The notes under the pieces: generated by a model
What the model was told of the DNA's origin: nothing
Seen by the model: the letters and a program-made list of their open reading frames with translations, nothing else
The model's database searches: none
Source: Succinatimonas sp. UBA6849
GTDB taxonomy: Bacteria > Pseudomonadota > Gammaproteobacteria > Enterobacterales > Succinivibrionaceae
Length of the DNA: 13,227 nucleotides
Direction of reading: 5' to 3'
Assembly: GCA_002449335.1 (NCBI GenBank)
Contig: DKDL01000068.1
Coordinates: 1-13,227, forward strand
In this document: positions 6,344 to 13,209 of the stretch, piece after piece
Numbering within the stretch: position 1 is the stretch's first letter
How the letters are laid out: every line of letters starts with the position of its first letter
Translations under genes and position numbers: made by a program

Positions 6344-8643
6344 TGCAGCTTACTTTTATGGATAAGTATGTAAATTATAAAGATGATAGTGGCAATACAG
6401 CTACAAGCTCCAATGTAGCTGTAGCTGACAATCTTTATAGTCAAGATGATGACATTCAAAGTTTCGTTGACTATGCTTCAATCAGACAGGTTGATGCTCT
6501 CTCTTATTTAGGTAAAGATGGTATTTTTCAAAAGAAAATATCTGGATTTAAAGTAAGAGACGGTCAGCTTACTATGACTGATGCTTGGCAAAAGTGTGTC
6601 AACAATCAAGAGGACAGTACTATCCTAGTCTGCGAGGCTGGTACCGGTACTGGTAAGACCTTTGCATACCTTATTCCTGCAATCCTCTCAGGCAAGAGTG
6701 TTGTTATCTCTACAGCTTCAAAAGCGCTACAAGATCAGTTAGTCAAAAAAGATCTTCCAAGGCTGTTCGATCTTTTACAGTTACCTCCTAATTTCATGTC
6801 TTTAAAGGGATTTAATAATTACCTTTGTAAAAGAAAATACTATGAAGTAAGTCAGAAGTATGTAAATTCACATGCCTTGAAGTTTGAAGAAGTAGAAAAC
6901 GAAAATGTTTCTGATGAAGAACTTTTAGATGTTAATGACAAAGCAGATCTTATTAAAAAAGAGGATCTTGCAAAGTTAGAGTTGCTGATTCAAAGAACAG
7001 AGCATCAGTTAGAACTTAACACACCTGATTGTGATTTTGCTGAAGTTAACTCTTTATTTTCAAAAGGAGTTGTCAGCAAAGTTACCTGTGCAGGTGAGAA
7101 CTGCTATAAGAAAAAGTGTCCTTACTATTCTGAATGTTATCCATTTATGGCAAGGCAAAAAGCCATTAGAACTAAAGTAGTTGTCATCAATCATTCTTTG
7201 TTCTTTGCAGATATGCAGATTGAAGATCCTTTTGATGTGATGGAGCCTAGCATTCTGTTGCCAAAATACAGATGCATCATCTTTGATGAGGCTCATGAAC
7301 TGCCTTCTGTCGGTCGTGAGCATCTGTCTGAGAGCGTAGGTACCAGCGATTTACGCAAATTTGAAGAGGACATTAAATACATGCAAAAGCAGTTAAAATG
7401 TCCTGTGCGTATTTTCGAAAACAGTTACAAAAAGCTCCACAAAGCCTATAAAGATCTTGGAGCTTATCTTAAAACTGCTGAAGGCGGTGGCGAGAATTGT
7501 AGAAACTTACTCTACTACAAATACAATGACTATGATGAGAACAACACTGATCCTTATTATGCTTATCAACAGCGTAATGAGAAATTCAGAGAGCTTGTAG
7601 GCAATCTCTACAGAGCTCTAACAGATCACTGCAAGATTTACAAAGACAACAAAGAGCTCGATGAGGATTTCTTTTCCCGCAGCATTGTTTACATGAACTG
7701 CAAAATCCAGACTATTGTAGATTTAATGAACGTAGACAGCTCTGATGGTGCTAATCCTAATTATGGTAAGTATGTAGGTACTATCACTGTCAAAAGAAAA
7801 AGTTACGCCATGTCTCTAACACCATTGGAAATTGATGATGTCTTTGGACCGTACCTTGCTAAATGCGATGAGCATAGAATCAGTGTCTTGATGACATCAG
7901 CTACCATTTCTGTTGCAGGCAAATTTAATAAGTTTTTAAGAGATGTCGGAGCAAGACAGGGTACAAAATGCCTTACTGTAAAGAGTAGTTTTGATTATCA
8001 AAAGCAGTCTTTACTTTATACCAGTTCTGAATTTCCATCGATTGCAGATAACAGCAGAATTTTGAAGATAATCGAGATGCTGTCTCCTTTAATCGACTCT
8101 GTCGACGGTGGCATTTTCTTTTTGACAACCTCTCATCAGGCATTAAAAGCTGCTTATGAGCTTTTATTAGCTAAGTTTAAAGACAAGCGTAAAATCATGT
8201 GCCAAAACGGAATGCTGTCTAATTCTCAAATGCTCTCCAAATTTAAAGAAGACGGCAGGTCAATTCTTGTGGGAACATCGTCTTTCTGGGCAGGAGTTGA
8301 TGTTCCTGGTAAAGCTTTATCCTTAGTGATAATAGACAAACTTCCGTTTGACTCTCCATCAGAACCTATCTTTAAGGCAAGGTGTGATCTCTTTGATGCA
8401 AAGAATAAGGCCAATGGGGGCAATCATTTTATCTCTATATGTATCCCTGAAGCTGTAATTGAATTGCGACAAGGTGTGGGAAGACTCATAAGACACGAGG
8501 ATGACAAGGGCGGATTAGTGATTTGTGATCCAAGATTAGAGAACAAATCTTTTGGAAAAATCTTTAAAAAGTCATTACCAGACATGCACTCCTACTCCCA
8601 TTTAGATGATTTTACAGTGGCTGTAAAACAGCTTATCAGCTAA
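6343..8643 (+). CDS. yoaA: YoaA/DinG-type iron-sulfur DNA helicase
   Basis: A superfamily 2, XPD/DinG-type 5'-3' helicase of 766 aa. E. coli YoaA works with the HolC subunit of DNA polymerase III in repair of stalled forks. Walker A is AGTGTGKT (99-106), followed by STASKALQDQL. Four cysteines fit the [4Fe-4S] cluster: Cys162 (NNYLC), Cys254, Cys259 and Cys265; Cys249 is an extra one. DEAH is at 315-318, the SATISVAG and TSSFWAGVDVPG motifs follow, and motif VI QGVGRLIR is at 710-717. It is about 130 residues longer than E. coli YoaA, partly from an N-terminal extension (1-60) and longer inserts. The GTG at 6343 overlaps the yggE stop by one base; an ATG at 6358 is the alternative. tsaB follows, as yoaA and tsaB neighbour each other in E. 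coli. Confidence 0.92.
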   Translation: MQLTFMDKYVNYKDDSGNTATSSNVAVADNLYSQDDDIQSFVDYASIRQVDALSYLGKDGIFQKKISGFKVRDGQLTMTDAWQKCVNNQEDSTILVCEAGTGTGKTFAYLIPAILSGKSVVISTASKALQDQLVKKDLPRLFDLLQLPPNFMSLKGFNNYLCKRKYYEVSQKYVNSHALKFEEVENENVSDEELLDVNDKADLIKKEDLAKLELLIQRTEHQLELNTPDCDFAEVNSLFSKGVVSKVTCAGENCYKKKCPYYSECYPFMARQKAIRTKVVVINHSLFFADMQIEDPFDVMEPSILLPKYRCIIFDEAHELPSVGREHLSESVGTSDLRKFEEDIKYMQKQLKCPVRIFENSYKKLHKAYKDLGAYLKTAEGGGENCRNLLYYKYNDYDENNTDPYYAYQQRNEKFRELVGNLYRALTDHCKIYKDNKELDEDFFSRSIVYMNCKIQTIVDLMNVDSSDGANPNYGKYVGTITVKRKSYAMSLTPLEIDDVFGPYLAKCDEHRISVLMTSATISVAGKFNKFLRDVGARQGTKCLTVKSSFDYQKQSLLYTSSEFPSIADNSRILKIIEMLSPLIDSVDGGIFFLTTSHQALKAAYELLLAKFKDKRKIMCQNGMLSNSQMLSKFKEDGRSILVGTSSFWAGVDVPGKALSLVIIDKLPFDSPSEPIFKARCDLFDAKNKANGGNHFISICIPEAVIELRQGVGRLIRHEDDKGGLVICDPRLENKSFGKIFKKSLPDMHSYSHLDDFTVAVKQLIS

Positions 8644-8663
8644 AAAAGTTTAAAAACTTTTTT
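8642..8663 (+). terminator. AT-rich hairpin at the yoaA stop
   Basis: AAAAAAGTT and AACTTTTTT form a 9-bp stem around TAAA, overlapping the stop codon, with its own T run. It is weakly paired (one G-C) and may act with the stronger hairpin 60 bases downstream. Confidence 0.5.
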
Positions 8664-8723
8664 GATGTGTCAGGATCTGGAACGATGCCTCTCTATACTG
8701 AAAACATAGATAGGAAATTCGTT

Positions 8724-8767
8724 CTCCTTTAAGCTTTTCCCTTACTTAGCTTAAAGGAGCCTTTTTA
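8724..8767 (+). terminator. Strong rho-independent terminator
   Basis: CTCCTTTAAGC (8724-8734) and GCTTAAAGGAG (8749-8759) form an 11-bp perfect stem with a 14-base loop, followed by a run of five T at 8762-8766. It ends yoaA transcription, or that of a short RNA starting near 8705 after TATACT at 8694-8699. Confidence 0.85.
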
Positions 8768-8854
8768 TCTTCCATATTTCTTGAAAATAGATCTTAAGAC
8801 AAGAAATCTACATAGTACCCTTAGAATTCTGTTCTTATTATCAAAAACAAAGAG

Positions 8855-8883
8855 TTCAAAATCTTCTCTTAAAAGTATAAAAT
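8855..8883 (+). promoter_or_regulatory. Candidate tsaB promoter
   Basis: TTCAAA (8855-8860), 17 bases, TAAAAT (8878-8883). It lies between the yoaA terminators and tsaB and would give a leader of about 80 bases. Individual boxes are only moderate in an AT-rich background. Confidence 0.35.
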
Positions 8884-8970
8884 TACTCAAACTTAAAAGG
8901 ACAGTTTAGTTCTAAAAGGTTATGAAACTGTAAAAAGAAGAATATATCTTGATTTAGAGGATTTTATCTT

Positions 8971-9669
8971 ATGAAATTACTTGCACTTGAAACTTCAACA
9001 GAGAATTGTTCAGTAGCACTTTTAAATGAAGATAAAATTACTTTTAAATCAGAATTAGCTCCTCAGCATCATGCTGAAATCATCATCACCATGATTGATG
9101 AGCTCCTAAAGGAAAGTTCACTTTCAAAAGATGATTTAGACGGTATTGTCCTAAGCCAGGGACCAGGTTCTTTTACTGGAGTGAGAATTGCAGCTTCTAC
9201 AGCTCAAGGTTTAGCTTTAGGTTTGGATAAAAAGGTAGCTTTAGTAACCTCATTAGAAGCTTTAGCAATTGAATCTATAGCTGATAGTAACAGTACTCCT
9301 GATTATGTTGTGTCATCAATTGATGCTCGTATGGGAGAAGTGTATTTGGCTGTATACAAATACGCAGACAATGAATTAACACTTTTAGATGAAGAGCGCG
9401 TTCTAAAACCTGAAGATGCAATCACTAGAATTGAATCTTTGTTAAAGTCTGACAATTACCTTTTAGCAGGAAGCGGTATTTTAGTATTACAAAAACATGG
9501 CTTTAAGCCAGATGCAAATGTAAGTGCTAATTTTCCGCAGGCTCAGTTCATCCTTAAAAAAGGAAAAGAGCTTTTTGAAAAGGGTAAGACTGTAGATGCC
9601 TCACAGGCACTTCCTTTATATGTAAGAAACGAAGTTACCTGGAAGAAAGTATCTGAACAACATCAGTAA
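8971..9669 (+). CDS. tsaB: TsaB, tRNA t6A-modification complex subunit
   Basis: A 232-residue ASKHA-fold protein. TsaB pairs with TsaD and, with TsaE and TsaC, makes N6-threonylcarbamoyladenosine at position 37 of ANN-decoding tRNAs; it is essential in most bacteria. The N-terminus MKLLALETSTENCSVALL, the QGPGSFTGVRI segment (about 63-73), SSIDARMGEVYLAVYKY (about 114-130) and the C-terminal LYVRNEVTWKK all match E. coli TsaB (231 aa). The start has GAGG at 8957-8960, about ten bases upstream. It sits downstream of yoaA as in the E. coli neighbourhood, but two terminators separate them here. Confidence 0.96.
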   Translation: MKLLALETSTENCSVALLNEDKITFKSELAPQHHAEIIITMIDELLKESSLSKDDLDGIVLSQGPGSFTGVRIAASTAQGLALGLDKKVALVTSLEALAIESIADSNSTPDYVVSSIDARMGEVYLAVYKYADNELTLLDEERVLKPEDAITRIESLLKSDNYLLAGSGILVLQKHGFKPDANVSANFPQAQFILKKGKELFEKGKTVDASQALPLYVRNEVTWKKVSEQHQ

Positions 9670-9695
9670 GAAACTCATCAAATCTATGCTTTAAC

Positions 9696-9710
9696 TGGCA
9701 AATTTTGCCA
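9696..9710. repeat. Inverted repeat TGGCA-N5-TGCCA
   Basis: Perfect 7-base arms around one base, 27 bases past the tsaB stop and about 33 bp upstream of a -35 for the next gene. The arms are the same as those of the elements upstream of both flagellins, with a spacer one base shorter. It could be a regulator site or part of a tsaB terminator; no T run follows directly. Confidence 0.45.
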
Positions 9711-9742
9711 CTGCTTTTATAAAAAAGTGGATATTTAAGCCA

Positions 9743-9771
9743 TTGTTTACTAAAATAAGCACAGTTAAGAT
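9743..9771 (+). promoter_or_regulatory. Candidate sigma-70 promoter for the 108-residue gene
   Basis: TTGTTT (9743-9748), 17 bases, TAAGAT (9766-9771). Transcription would begin near 9778, giving an 80-base leader. No sigma-28 or correctly spaced sigma-54 element is present upstream of this gene. Confidence 0.4.
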
Positions 9772-9857
9772 GATTTGTCAGAGCAAATTACAAATCAATA
9801 AGCATTAACTTCAATAAGAATCAAATTTAAGATTTAACCACAGGGTATGTGTTTTAA

Positions 9858-10184
9858 ATGGCTGTAGGCAGTGTAAATAGTTATCAGGGATCATCTGTAC
9901 TGATACAGAGTACTACTAATCGTCAGAGAATTGACGAGCAGTCTAGAAATAACAGTACTTATAAAGAAGATCCTAATGCTGTAAAGGTATCTTTTGAACA
10001 AAGATATCCACAGACATCTGCAATTAAAGCATCTGTAAATTCAGAAAATCTATATGAAGAGGCAGAGAGCTACATCAATCAAAAATCATCTAAATCGTCA
10101 TATGTAGCAGCTTATACAGCTGTGTCCGATCAAGAAAAGAAAGAATCTCTATCTTCAAAACTGGGTATTTCAGTTTACGCATAG
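9858..10184 (+). CDS. Small protein of unknown function next to flagellins
   Basis: I do not recognise this 108-residue protein. It has no signal peptide, no cysteine and no membrane segment. The first 60 residues are Ser/Asn/Gln-rich and look disordered. The C-terminal third is more ordered: SENLYEEAESYINQK, then SYVAAYTAVSDQEKKESLSSKLGISVYA, which would form two amphipathic helices ending in a hydrophobic tip. The ribosome binding site is poor: the nearest GGG (9843-9845) is 12 bases from the ATG. Codon use and uninterrupted length support a real gene. It lies between tsaB and the convergent flagellin 1 gene, so a surface or motility role is possible, but nothing in the sequence proves it. 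Confidence 0.65.
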   Translation: MAVGSVNSYQGSSVLIQSTTNRQRIDEQSRNNSTYKEDPNAVKVSFEQRYPQTSAIKASVNSENLYEEAESYINQKSSKSSYVAAYTAVSDQEKKESLSSKLGISVYA

Positions 10185-10269
10185 CAAAACGCAAGCATAT
10201 CTATAAAGACAGCTTGTTTGGACTATGAAAATTCACAAAGCTTAATGATTTAACGATAAAACTTACTCC

Positions 10270-10294
10270 AGTACTCAGGCATAGCCTGAGTACT
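10270..10294. terminator. Hairpin between convergent genes
   Basis: AGTACTCAGGC, 3-base loop, GCCTGAGTACT: a perfect 11-bp stem 26 bases past the flagellin 1 stop. On the minus strand it is followed by GGAGTAAGTTTTATC, so the T tract starts several bases late. It probably ends flagellin 1 transcription and may also serve the 108-residue gene arriving from the other side. Confidence 0.6.
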
Positions 10295-10319
10295 ATAGGG
10301 GAGTGATTTTATCTTATGT

Positions 10320-11258
10320 CTAGCTACCTAGTAGACTTAAAGCAATCTGAGGTCTTGAGTTTGCCTGTGTCAGAACGGTAGTAGCTGCCTGCTGTACGAT
10401 GTTCTGAGCTGACAGGTTTGCAGCTTCCTCAGCGTAATCAGCATCACGAATACGTGATCTTGCATCTGATACGTTCTCAGATACGTTTTCCTGGTTACGA
10501 ATTGTAGATTCCATACGGTTCTGCAGTGCACCTAATTCAGCACGCTTTGAATCTACAACGTTAATCATTTTATCAATAGACTCAATGGTGTGTTGAGCTG
10601 CTGATGCAGAATGCACTGAGAACTCATACATGCCATTAGCATTTTTGTAAATACCAGTAGATGTTGTATCTAGAGCACCTCCGGCTGCAATAGCACCACC
10701 TGCAGCACCTGCGCAAATACCTGACACAGTAAAACCATTTGATAAGGAAATACCTAAAGTATCAAAAGCGTAGGCACCAACCTGGAATGAAACTTTACCT
10801 TTACTGTCAAGCACGCCACCTTTATCGGCACCGCCAACACCAGCAATACACTGACGACCTGCGAAAGTAGTCTTACATGCAATACGGGTAATTTCAGCAG
10901 ATAGCTGAGCTACTTCTTCCTGAATTGCCTGTCTGTCATTAGTTGTATTAGTACCGTTGGCTGCCTGGATAGCTAAGGTACGGATACGCTGTAACATGGA
11001 TGTGGTCTCATCTAGAGCACCTTCCATGGTCTGACACAGTGCGATACCGTCGTTAGCATTACGGTTACCTTGTCCTAAACCGTTAATCTGAGAAGTCAAT
11101 CTATCAGAGATCTGCAGACCTGCAGCATCATCTTTAGCAGAATTGATGCGAAGACCAGATGACAATCTTTGATAGGTTGTATCTAATGATTTAGTTGCTG
11201 TATTTAATCTTCTCTGCGAATTGATTGCAGAGGTATTTGTTTTTACATATAGAGCCAT
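10320..11258 (-). CDS. Flagellin 1
   Basis: A 312-residue flagellin, the subunit of the flagellar filament, exported by the flagellar type III system. Conserved D0/D1 domains cover about 1-180 (LYVKTNTSAINSQRRL, LSSGLRINSAKDDAAGLQI, the TLR5-type helix LQRIRTLAIQAANGTN) and about 223-312 (NVVDSKRAELGALQNRM, SRIRDADYAEEAANLSAQNI). The variable centre (about 180-222) is short and Ala/Gly-rich, so D2/D3 is small. GGGGAGA lies about eight bases before the ATG. It has four cysteines (75, 128, 137, 182), unusual for a flagellin. It is paralogous to flagellin 2, with its own sigma-54-type promoter and a 100-base leader, so it need not be co-transcribed. Confidence 0.97.
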   Translation of the reverse strand: MALYVKTNTSAINSQRRLNTATKSLDTTYQRLSSGLRINSAKDDAAGLQISDRLTSQINGLGQGNRNANDGIALCQTMEGALDETTSMLQRIRTLAIQAANGTNTTNDRQAIQEEVAQLSAEITRIACKTTFAGRQCIAGVGGADKGGVLDSKGKVSFQVGAYAFDTLGISLSNGFTVSGICAGAAGGAIAAGGALDTTSTGIYKNANGMYEFSVHSASAAQHTIESIDKMINVVDSKRAELGALQNRMESTIRNQENVSENVSDARSRIRDADYAEEAANLSAQNIVQQAATTVLTQANSRPQIALSLLGS

Positions 11259-11370
11259 TTTATTTTTCTCCCCAAAAATCCAATTACTTGGTATTTCATC
11301 CTTTAGAAAGCTCTAAAGCCTTTTTATATCTCTCCAGAAAAAAGACTTTTTCTAAAGTTGAATTTATATA

Positions 11371-11386
11371 TGAAAAATACGTGCCA
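11371..11386 (-). promoter_or_regulatory. Sigma-54-type promoter of flagellin 1
   Basis: Minus strand: TGGCACG (11386-11380), TATT, then TTTCA (11375-11371). The -24 box is perfect and the spacing to the -12 box is correct; the -12 box has TTTC where the consensus is TTGC. The start of transcription would be near 11360. Confidence 0.7.
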
Positions 11387-11458
11387 ATTATTTAATGATT
11401 AAAATAACGTTTTGATTATTAAGAGTATTTATGATTGCCGCTTACTTTATTATCAAAG

Positions 11459-11480
11459 ATTAATCTTTCATTAATCTTTT
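11459..11480. repeat. Tandem 11-bp repeat beside the flagellin 1 upstream element
   Basis: ATTAATCTTTC (11459-11469) and ATTAATCTTTT (11470-11480) are adjacent direct copies with one mismatch, two bases from the TGGCA-N6-TGCCA element. The flagellin 2 region has no equivalent. Confidence 0.6.
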
Positions 11481-11482
11481 GA

Positions 11483-11498
11483 TGGCAATTTTTTGCCA
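11483..11498. promoter_or_regulatory. Putative activator site upstream of flagellin 1
   Basis: TGGCA-ATTTTT-TGCCA, a perfect inverted repeat centred about 105 bp upstream of the -24 box. The same arms and spacer length occur upstream of flagellin 2. Position and symmetry fit an upstream activation sequence for a sigma-54 enhancer-binding protein of the FlrC/FleQ type; the protein itself is not seen here. Confidence 0.55.
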
Positions 11499-11891
11499 GG
11501 CAAAACTGTGCCTTGATTTAAGCCCTTTTTGAGGCTTAATGCTGTAACAAAATAGAATGTCATATTCAAAAAACAAAAAATCAGGTTATTTCATTTTGAG
11601 ATGTGATTTACTATGGATGTAATTATCTATAGTGAAAATGATAAGGTCTTTGTTAAAAAGAGGGTATCTGCTATGTGCATCAGAAGGAACGAGAGCTATA
11701 AACAGACAGAACAGAATTTTGATGATGCAATAACACTCTTGTCATAATAAATGAGCTGCCCAATTGCAGCATATAGGTGAATCATCATTAACTTTATTGC
11801 ATTAATAATTCTCCGATCTTAAGAGAAGATCAGATCATAGAACAATAAGTAACAAAATTTTTAAGATAGATCCAATACACAAGGTAACTCC

Positions 11892-11918
11892 AAAAAGGGC
11901 CGGGAGGCTTTCCCGGCC
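11892..11918 (-). terminator. Strong rho-independent terminator of flagellin 2
   Basis: GGCCGGGA (11898-11905) and TCCCGGCC (11911-11918) form an 8-bp GC-only-but-one stem with a 5-base loop. On the minus strand a TTTTT tract follows at 11896-11892. Two more hairpins lie between it and the stop codon. Confidence 0.9.
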
Positions 11919-11920
11919 AA

Positions 11921-11960
11921 TGAGCATAAAATGCTCAGGAGAGAAACCTTATTACGGTTC
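11921..11960 (-). repeat. Two extra hairpins in the flagellin 2 3' region
   Basis: TGAGCAT-AAA-ATGCTCA (11921-11937) and AGAAACC with GGTTCT (about 11941-11960, one mismatch or bulge) lie in series between the flagellin 2 stop and its terminator. They could protect the 3' end of an abundant mRNA from exonucleases. Confidence 0.5.
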
Positions 11961-11976
11961 TTGTAAACTTGTTCTA

Positions 11977-12915
11977 CTAACCTCCATTTAAAAGAGACAT
12001 AGCGATTGATGGACGCTGATTTGCCTGTGTTAAGATTGAGGTTGCAGCCTGTTGCACGATGTTCTGTGCTGACAGATTAGATGCTTCCTCGGCATAATCG
12101 GCATCACGAATTCTAGATCTTGCGTCGGATACGTTTTCAGCAACGTTTTCCTGGTTTCTGATGGTAGATTCCATACGGTTCTGAATAGCACCTAATTCTG
12201 CTCTCTTTGAATCAACCACGTTGATGATTTCATCGATAGCCTGGATGGTGTATTGAGCGTTACACTGTGTGTAACAGTTGAACTCGTAGGCTCCGTTATT
12301 TACGTACAGACCTGTTGACTGTTGAGCTAACTTATCAGTTGATGTAATAGCTGTAGTGTGCTTTTCAGCATAGATACCTGATAGAGTAAAGCCATTTGAC
12401 ATACTTACGCCTAAAGTATCAAATGCATAAGCACCAACCTGGAATGCAACCTGACCTTTACTATCTAACACACCACCGTGATCTGAACCGTTGACACCAG
12501 CCAAGCACTGACGACCTGCGAAGGTAGTCTTACAAGCAATACGGGTAATTTCAGCTGATAACTGAGAAACTTCCTGCTGAATAGCCTGTCTATCGATAGT
12601 GGTATTGGTACCGTTAGCAGCCTGAATAGCTAAGGTACGGATACGCTGTAACATAGAGGTGGTTTCATCTAGAGCACCTTCCATGGTTTGACATAGTGCG
12701 ATACCGTCATTAGCATTACGGTTACCTTGCTGTAAACCGTTAATCTGGTTGGTAAGTCTGTTAGAGATCTGCAGACCTGCAGCATCATCTTTAGCAGAAT
12801 TGATGCGAAGACCTGAAGATAATCTCTGGTAAGTTGTATCTAGCGATTTAGTTGCGCTGTTTAATCTTCTCTGAGAGTTCAGAGATGATACATTGGTCTG
12901 AACATATAAAGACAT
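11977..12915 (-). CDS. Flagellin 2
   Basis: A second 312-residue flagellin, nearly the same as flagellin 1 in residues 1-180 and in the C-terminal D1/D0 part (from NVVDSKRAELGAIQNRM to the end), and different in the short centre (about 181-222). There it has EKHTTAITSTDKLAQQS and a Cys-containing NCYTQCNAQYT in place of an Ala/Gly-rich stretch. Cysteines are at 75, 128, 137, 214 and 218; the first three are shared with flagellin 1. TTAGGAGAG at 12929-12921 sets the ATG at 12915. It has its own promoter (leader about 50 bases) and strong terminator. The pair probably arose by tandem duplication, and both subunits could enter the same filament. Confidence 0.97.
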   Translation of the reverse strand: MSLYVQTNVSSLNSQRRLNSATKSLDTTYQRLSSGLRINSAKDDAAGLQISNRLTNQINGLQQGNRNANDGIALCQTMEGALDETTSMLQRIRTLAIQAANGTNTTIDRQAIQQEVSQLSAEITRIACKTTFAGRQCLAGVNGSDHGGVLDSKGQVAFQVGAYAFDTLGVSMSNGFTLSGIYAEKHTTAITSTDKLAQQSTGLYVNNGAYEFNCYTQCNAQYTIQAIDEIINVVDSKRAELGAIQNRMESTIRNQENVAENVSDARSRIRDADYAEEASNLSAQNIVQQAATSILTQANQRPSIAMSLLNGG

Positions 12916-12974
12916 TTTTTTCTCTCCTAAATTGCGCAGTTTTTTTAACTGCTTTTATTTGCTGAAAATATATA

Positions 12975-12990
12975 TGAAAAATGCGTGCCA
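12975..12990 (-). promoter_or_regulatory. Sigma-54-type promoter of flagellin 2
   Basis: Minus strand: TGGCACG (12990-12984), CATT, then TTTCA (12979-12975), the same as the flagellin 1 element except for one spacer base. Transcription would begin near 12964. Confidence 0.7.
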
Positions 12991-13098
12991 ATTTTTAAAT
13001 TGCCACGTTAAAAAATAACTAATATTTTGAAAATGAAAGAAAATATTAAATTAGAAATGTTGATATAGAGAAAAGTCAAGTGAGATAAAGTTTTGGGG

Positions 13099-13114
13099 TG
13101 GCAGTTTTTTGCCA
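13099..13114. promoter_or_regulatory. Putative activator site upstream of flagellin 2
   Basis: TGGCA-GTTTTT-TGCCA inside a longer perfect inverted repeat (GGTGGCA and TGCCACC, 13097-13116), centred about 117 bp upstream of the -24 box. It matches the flagellin 1 element. An AT-rich inverted repeat (AATATTTT and AAAATATT, 13021-13047) lies between it and the promoter. Confidence 0.55.
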
Positions 13115-13167
13115 CCTAGTTTAGGCAAATAATAAAGAGTTTAGAAGAAAATTTTTTATGTCAATTC

Positions 13168-13195
13168 TTGATCTGAAAAAATCTTTCTGTATAAT
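13168..13195 (+). promoter_or_regulatory. Strong sigma-70 promoter of the tRNA gene
   Basis: TTGATC (13168-13173), 16 bases, TATAAT (13190-13195), followed by a GC-rich discriminator GGCACGC. That discriminator is typical of stable-RNA promoters under stringent control. Confidence 0.8.
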
Positions 13196-13209
13196 GGCAC
13201 GCATTGGAT

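Larger units (their letters stand above)
8644..8970. other. Intergenic region between yoaA and tsaB
   Basis: No gene seen in these 327 bases. The left part has two terminator hairpins in series. The right part is AT-rich, with a candidate tsaB promoter at 8855-8883. tsaB is therefore probably transcribed separately from yoaA. Confidence 0.6.
11259..11976. other. Long spacer between the two flagellin genes
   Basis: This 718-base region holds, from left to right, the flagellin 1 leader, its sigma-54-type promoter (11371-11386), a tandem repeat (11459-11480) and the TGGCA-N6-TGCCA element (11483-11498). Next comes an inverted repeat TTAAGCC-N8-GGCTTAA (11518-11539). About 350 AT-rich bases follow with no supported gene (a 44-codon frame at 11613-11747 is weak), and then the flagellin 2 terminators (11892-11960). 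Confidence 0.7.

Noticed and set aside
9696..9710. Sigma-54 promoter for the 108-residue gene
   Set aside because: The GG and GC are eight bases apart instead of ten, so this fits an inverted repeat better than a -24/-12 promoter.
10822..10829. GCCGATAA on the minus strand inside flagellin 1
   Set aside because: No TAAA 15 bases upstream, and it is within coding sequence of a conserved gene.
11613..11747. 44-codon plus-strand frame in the flagellin spacer (MDVIIYSENDKVFVKK...)
   Set aside because: The composition looks protein-like, but there is no ribosome binding site, no clear promoter or terminator, and it is short enough to arise by chance in AT-rich DNA.
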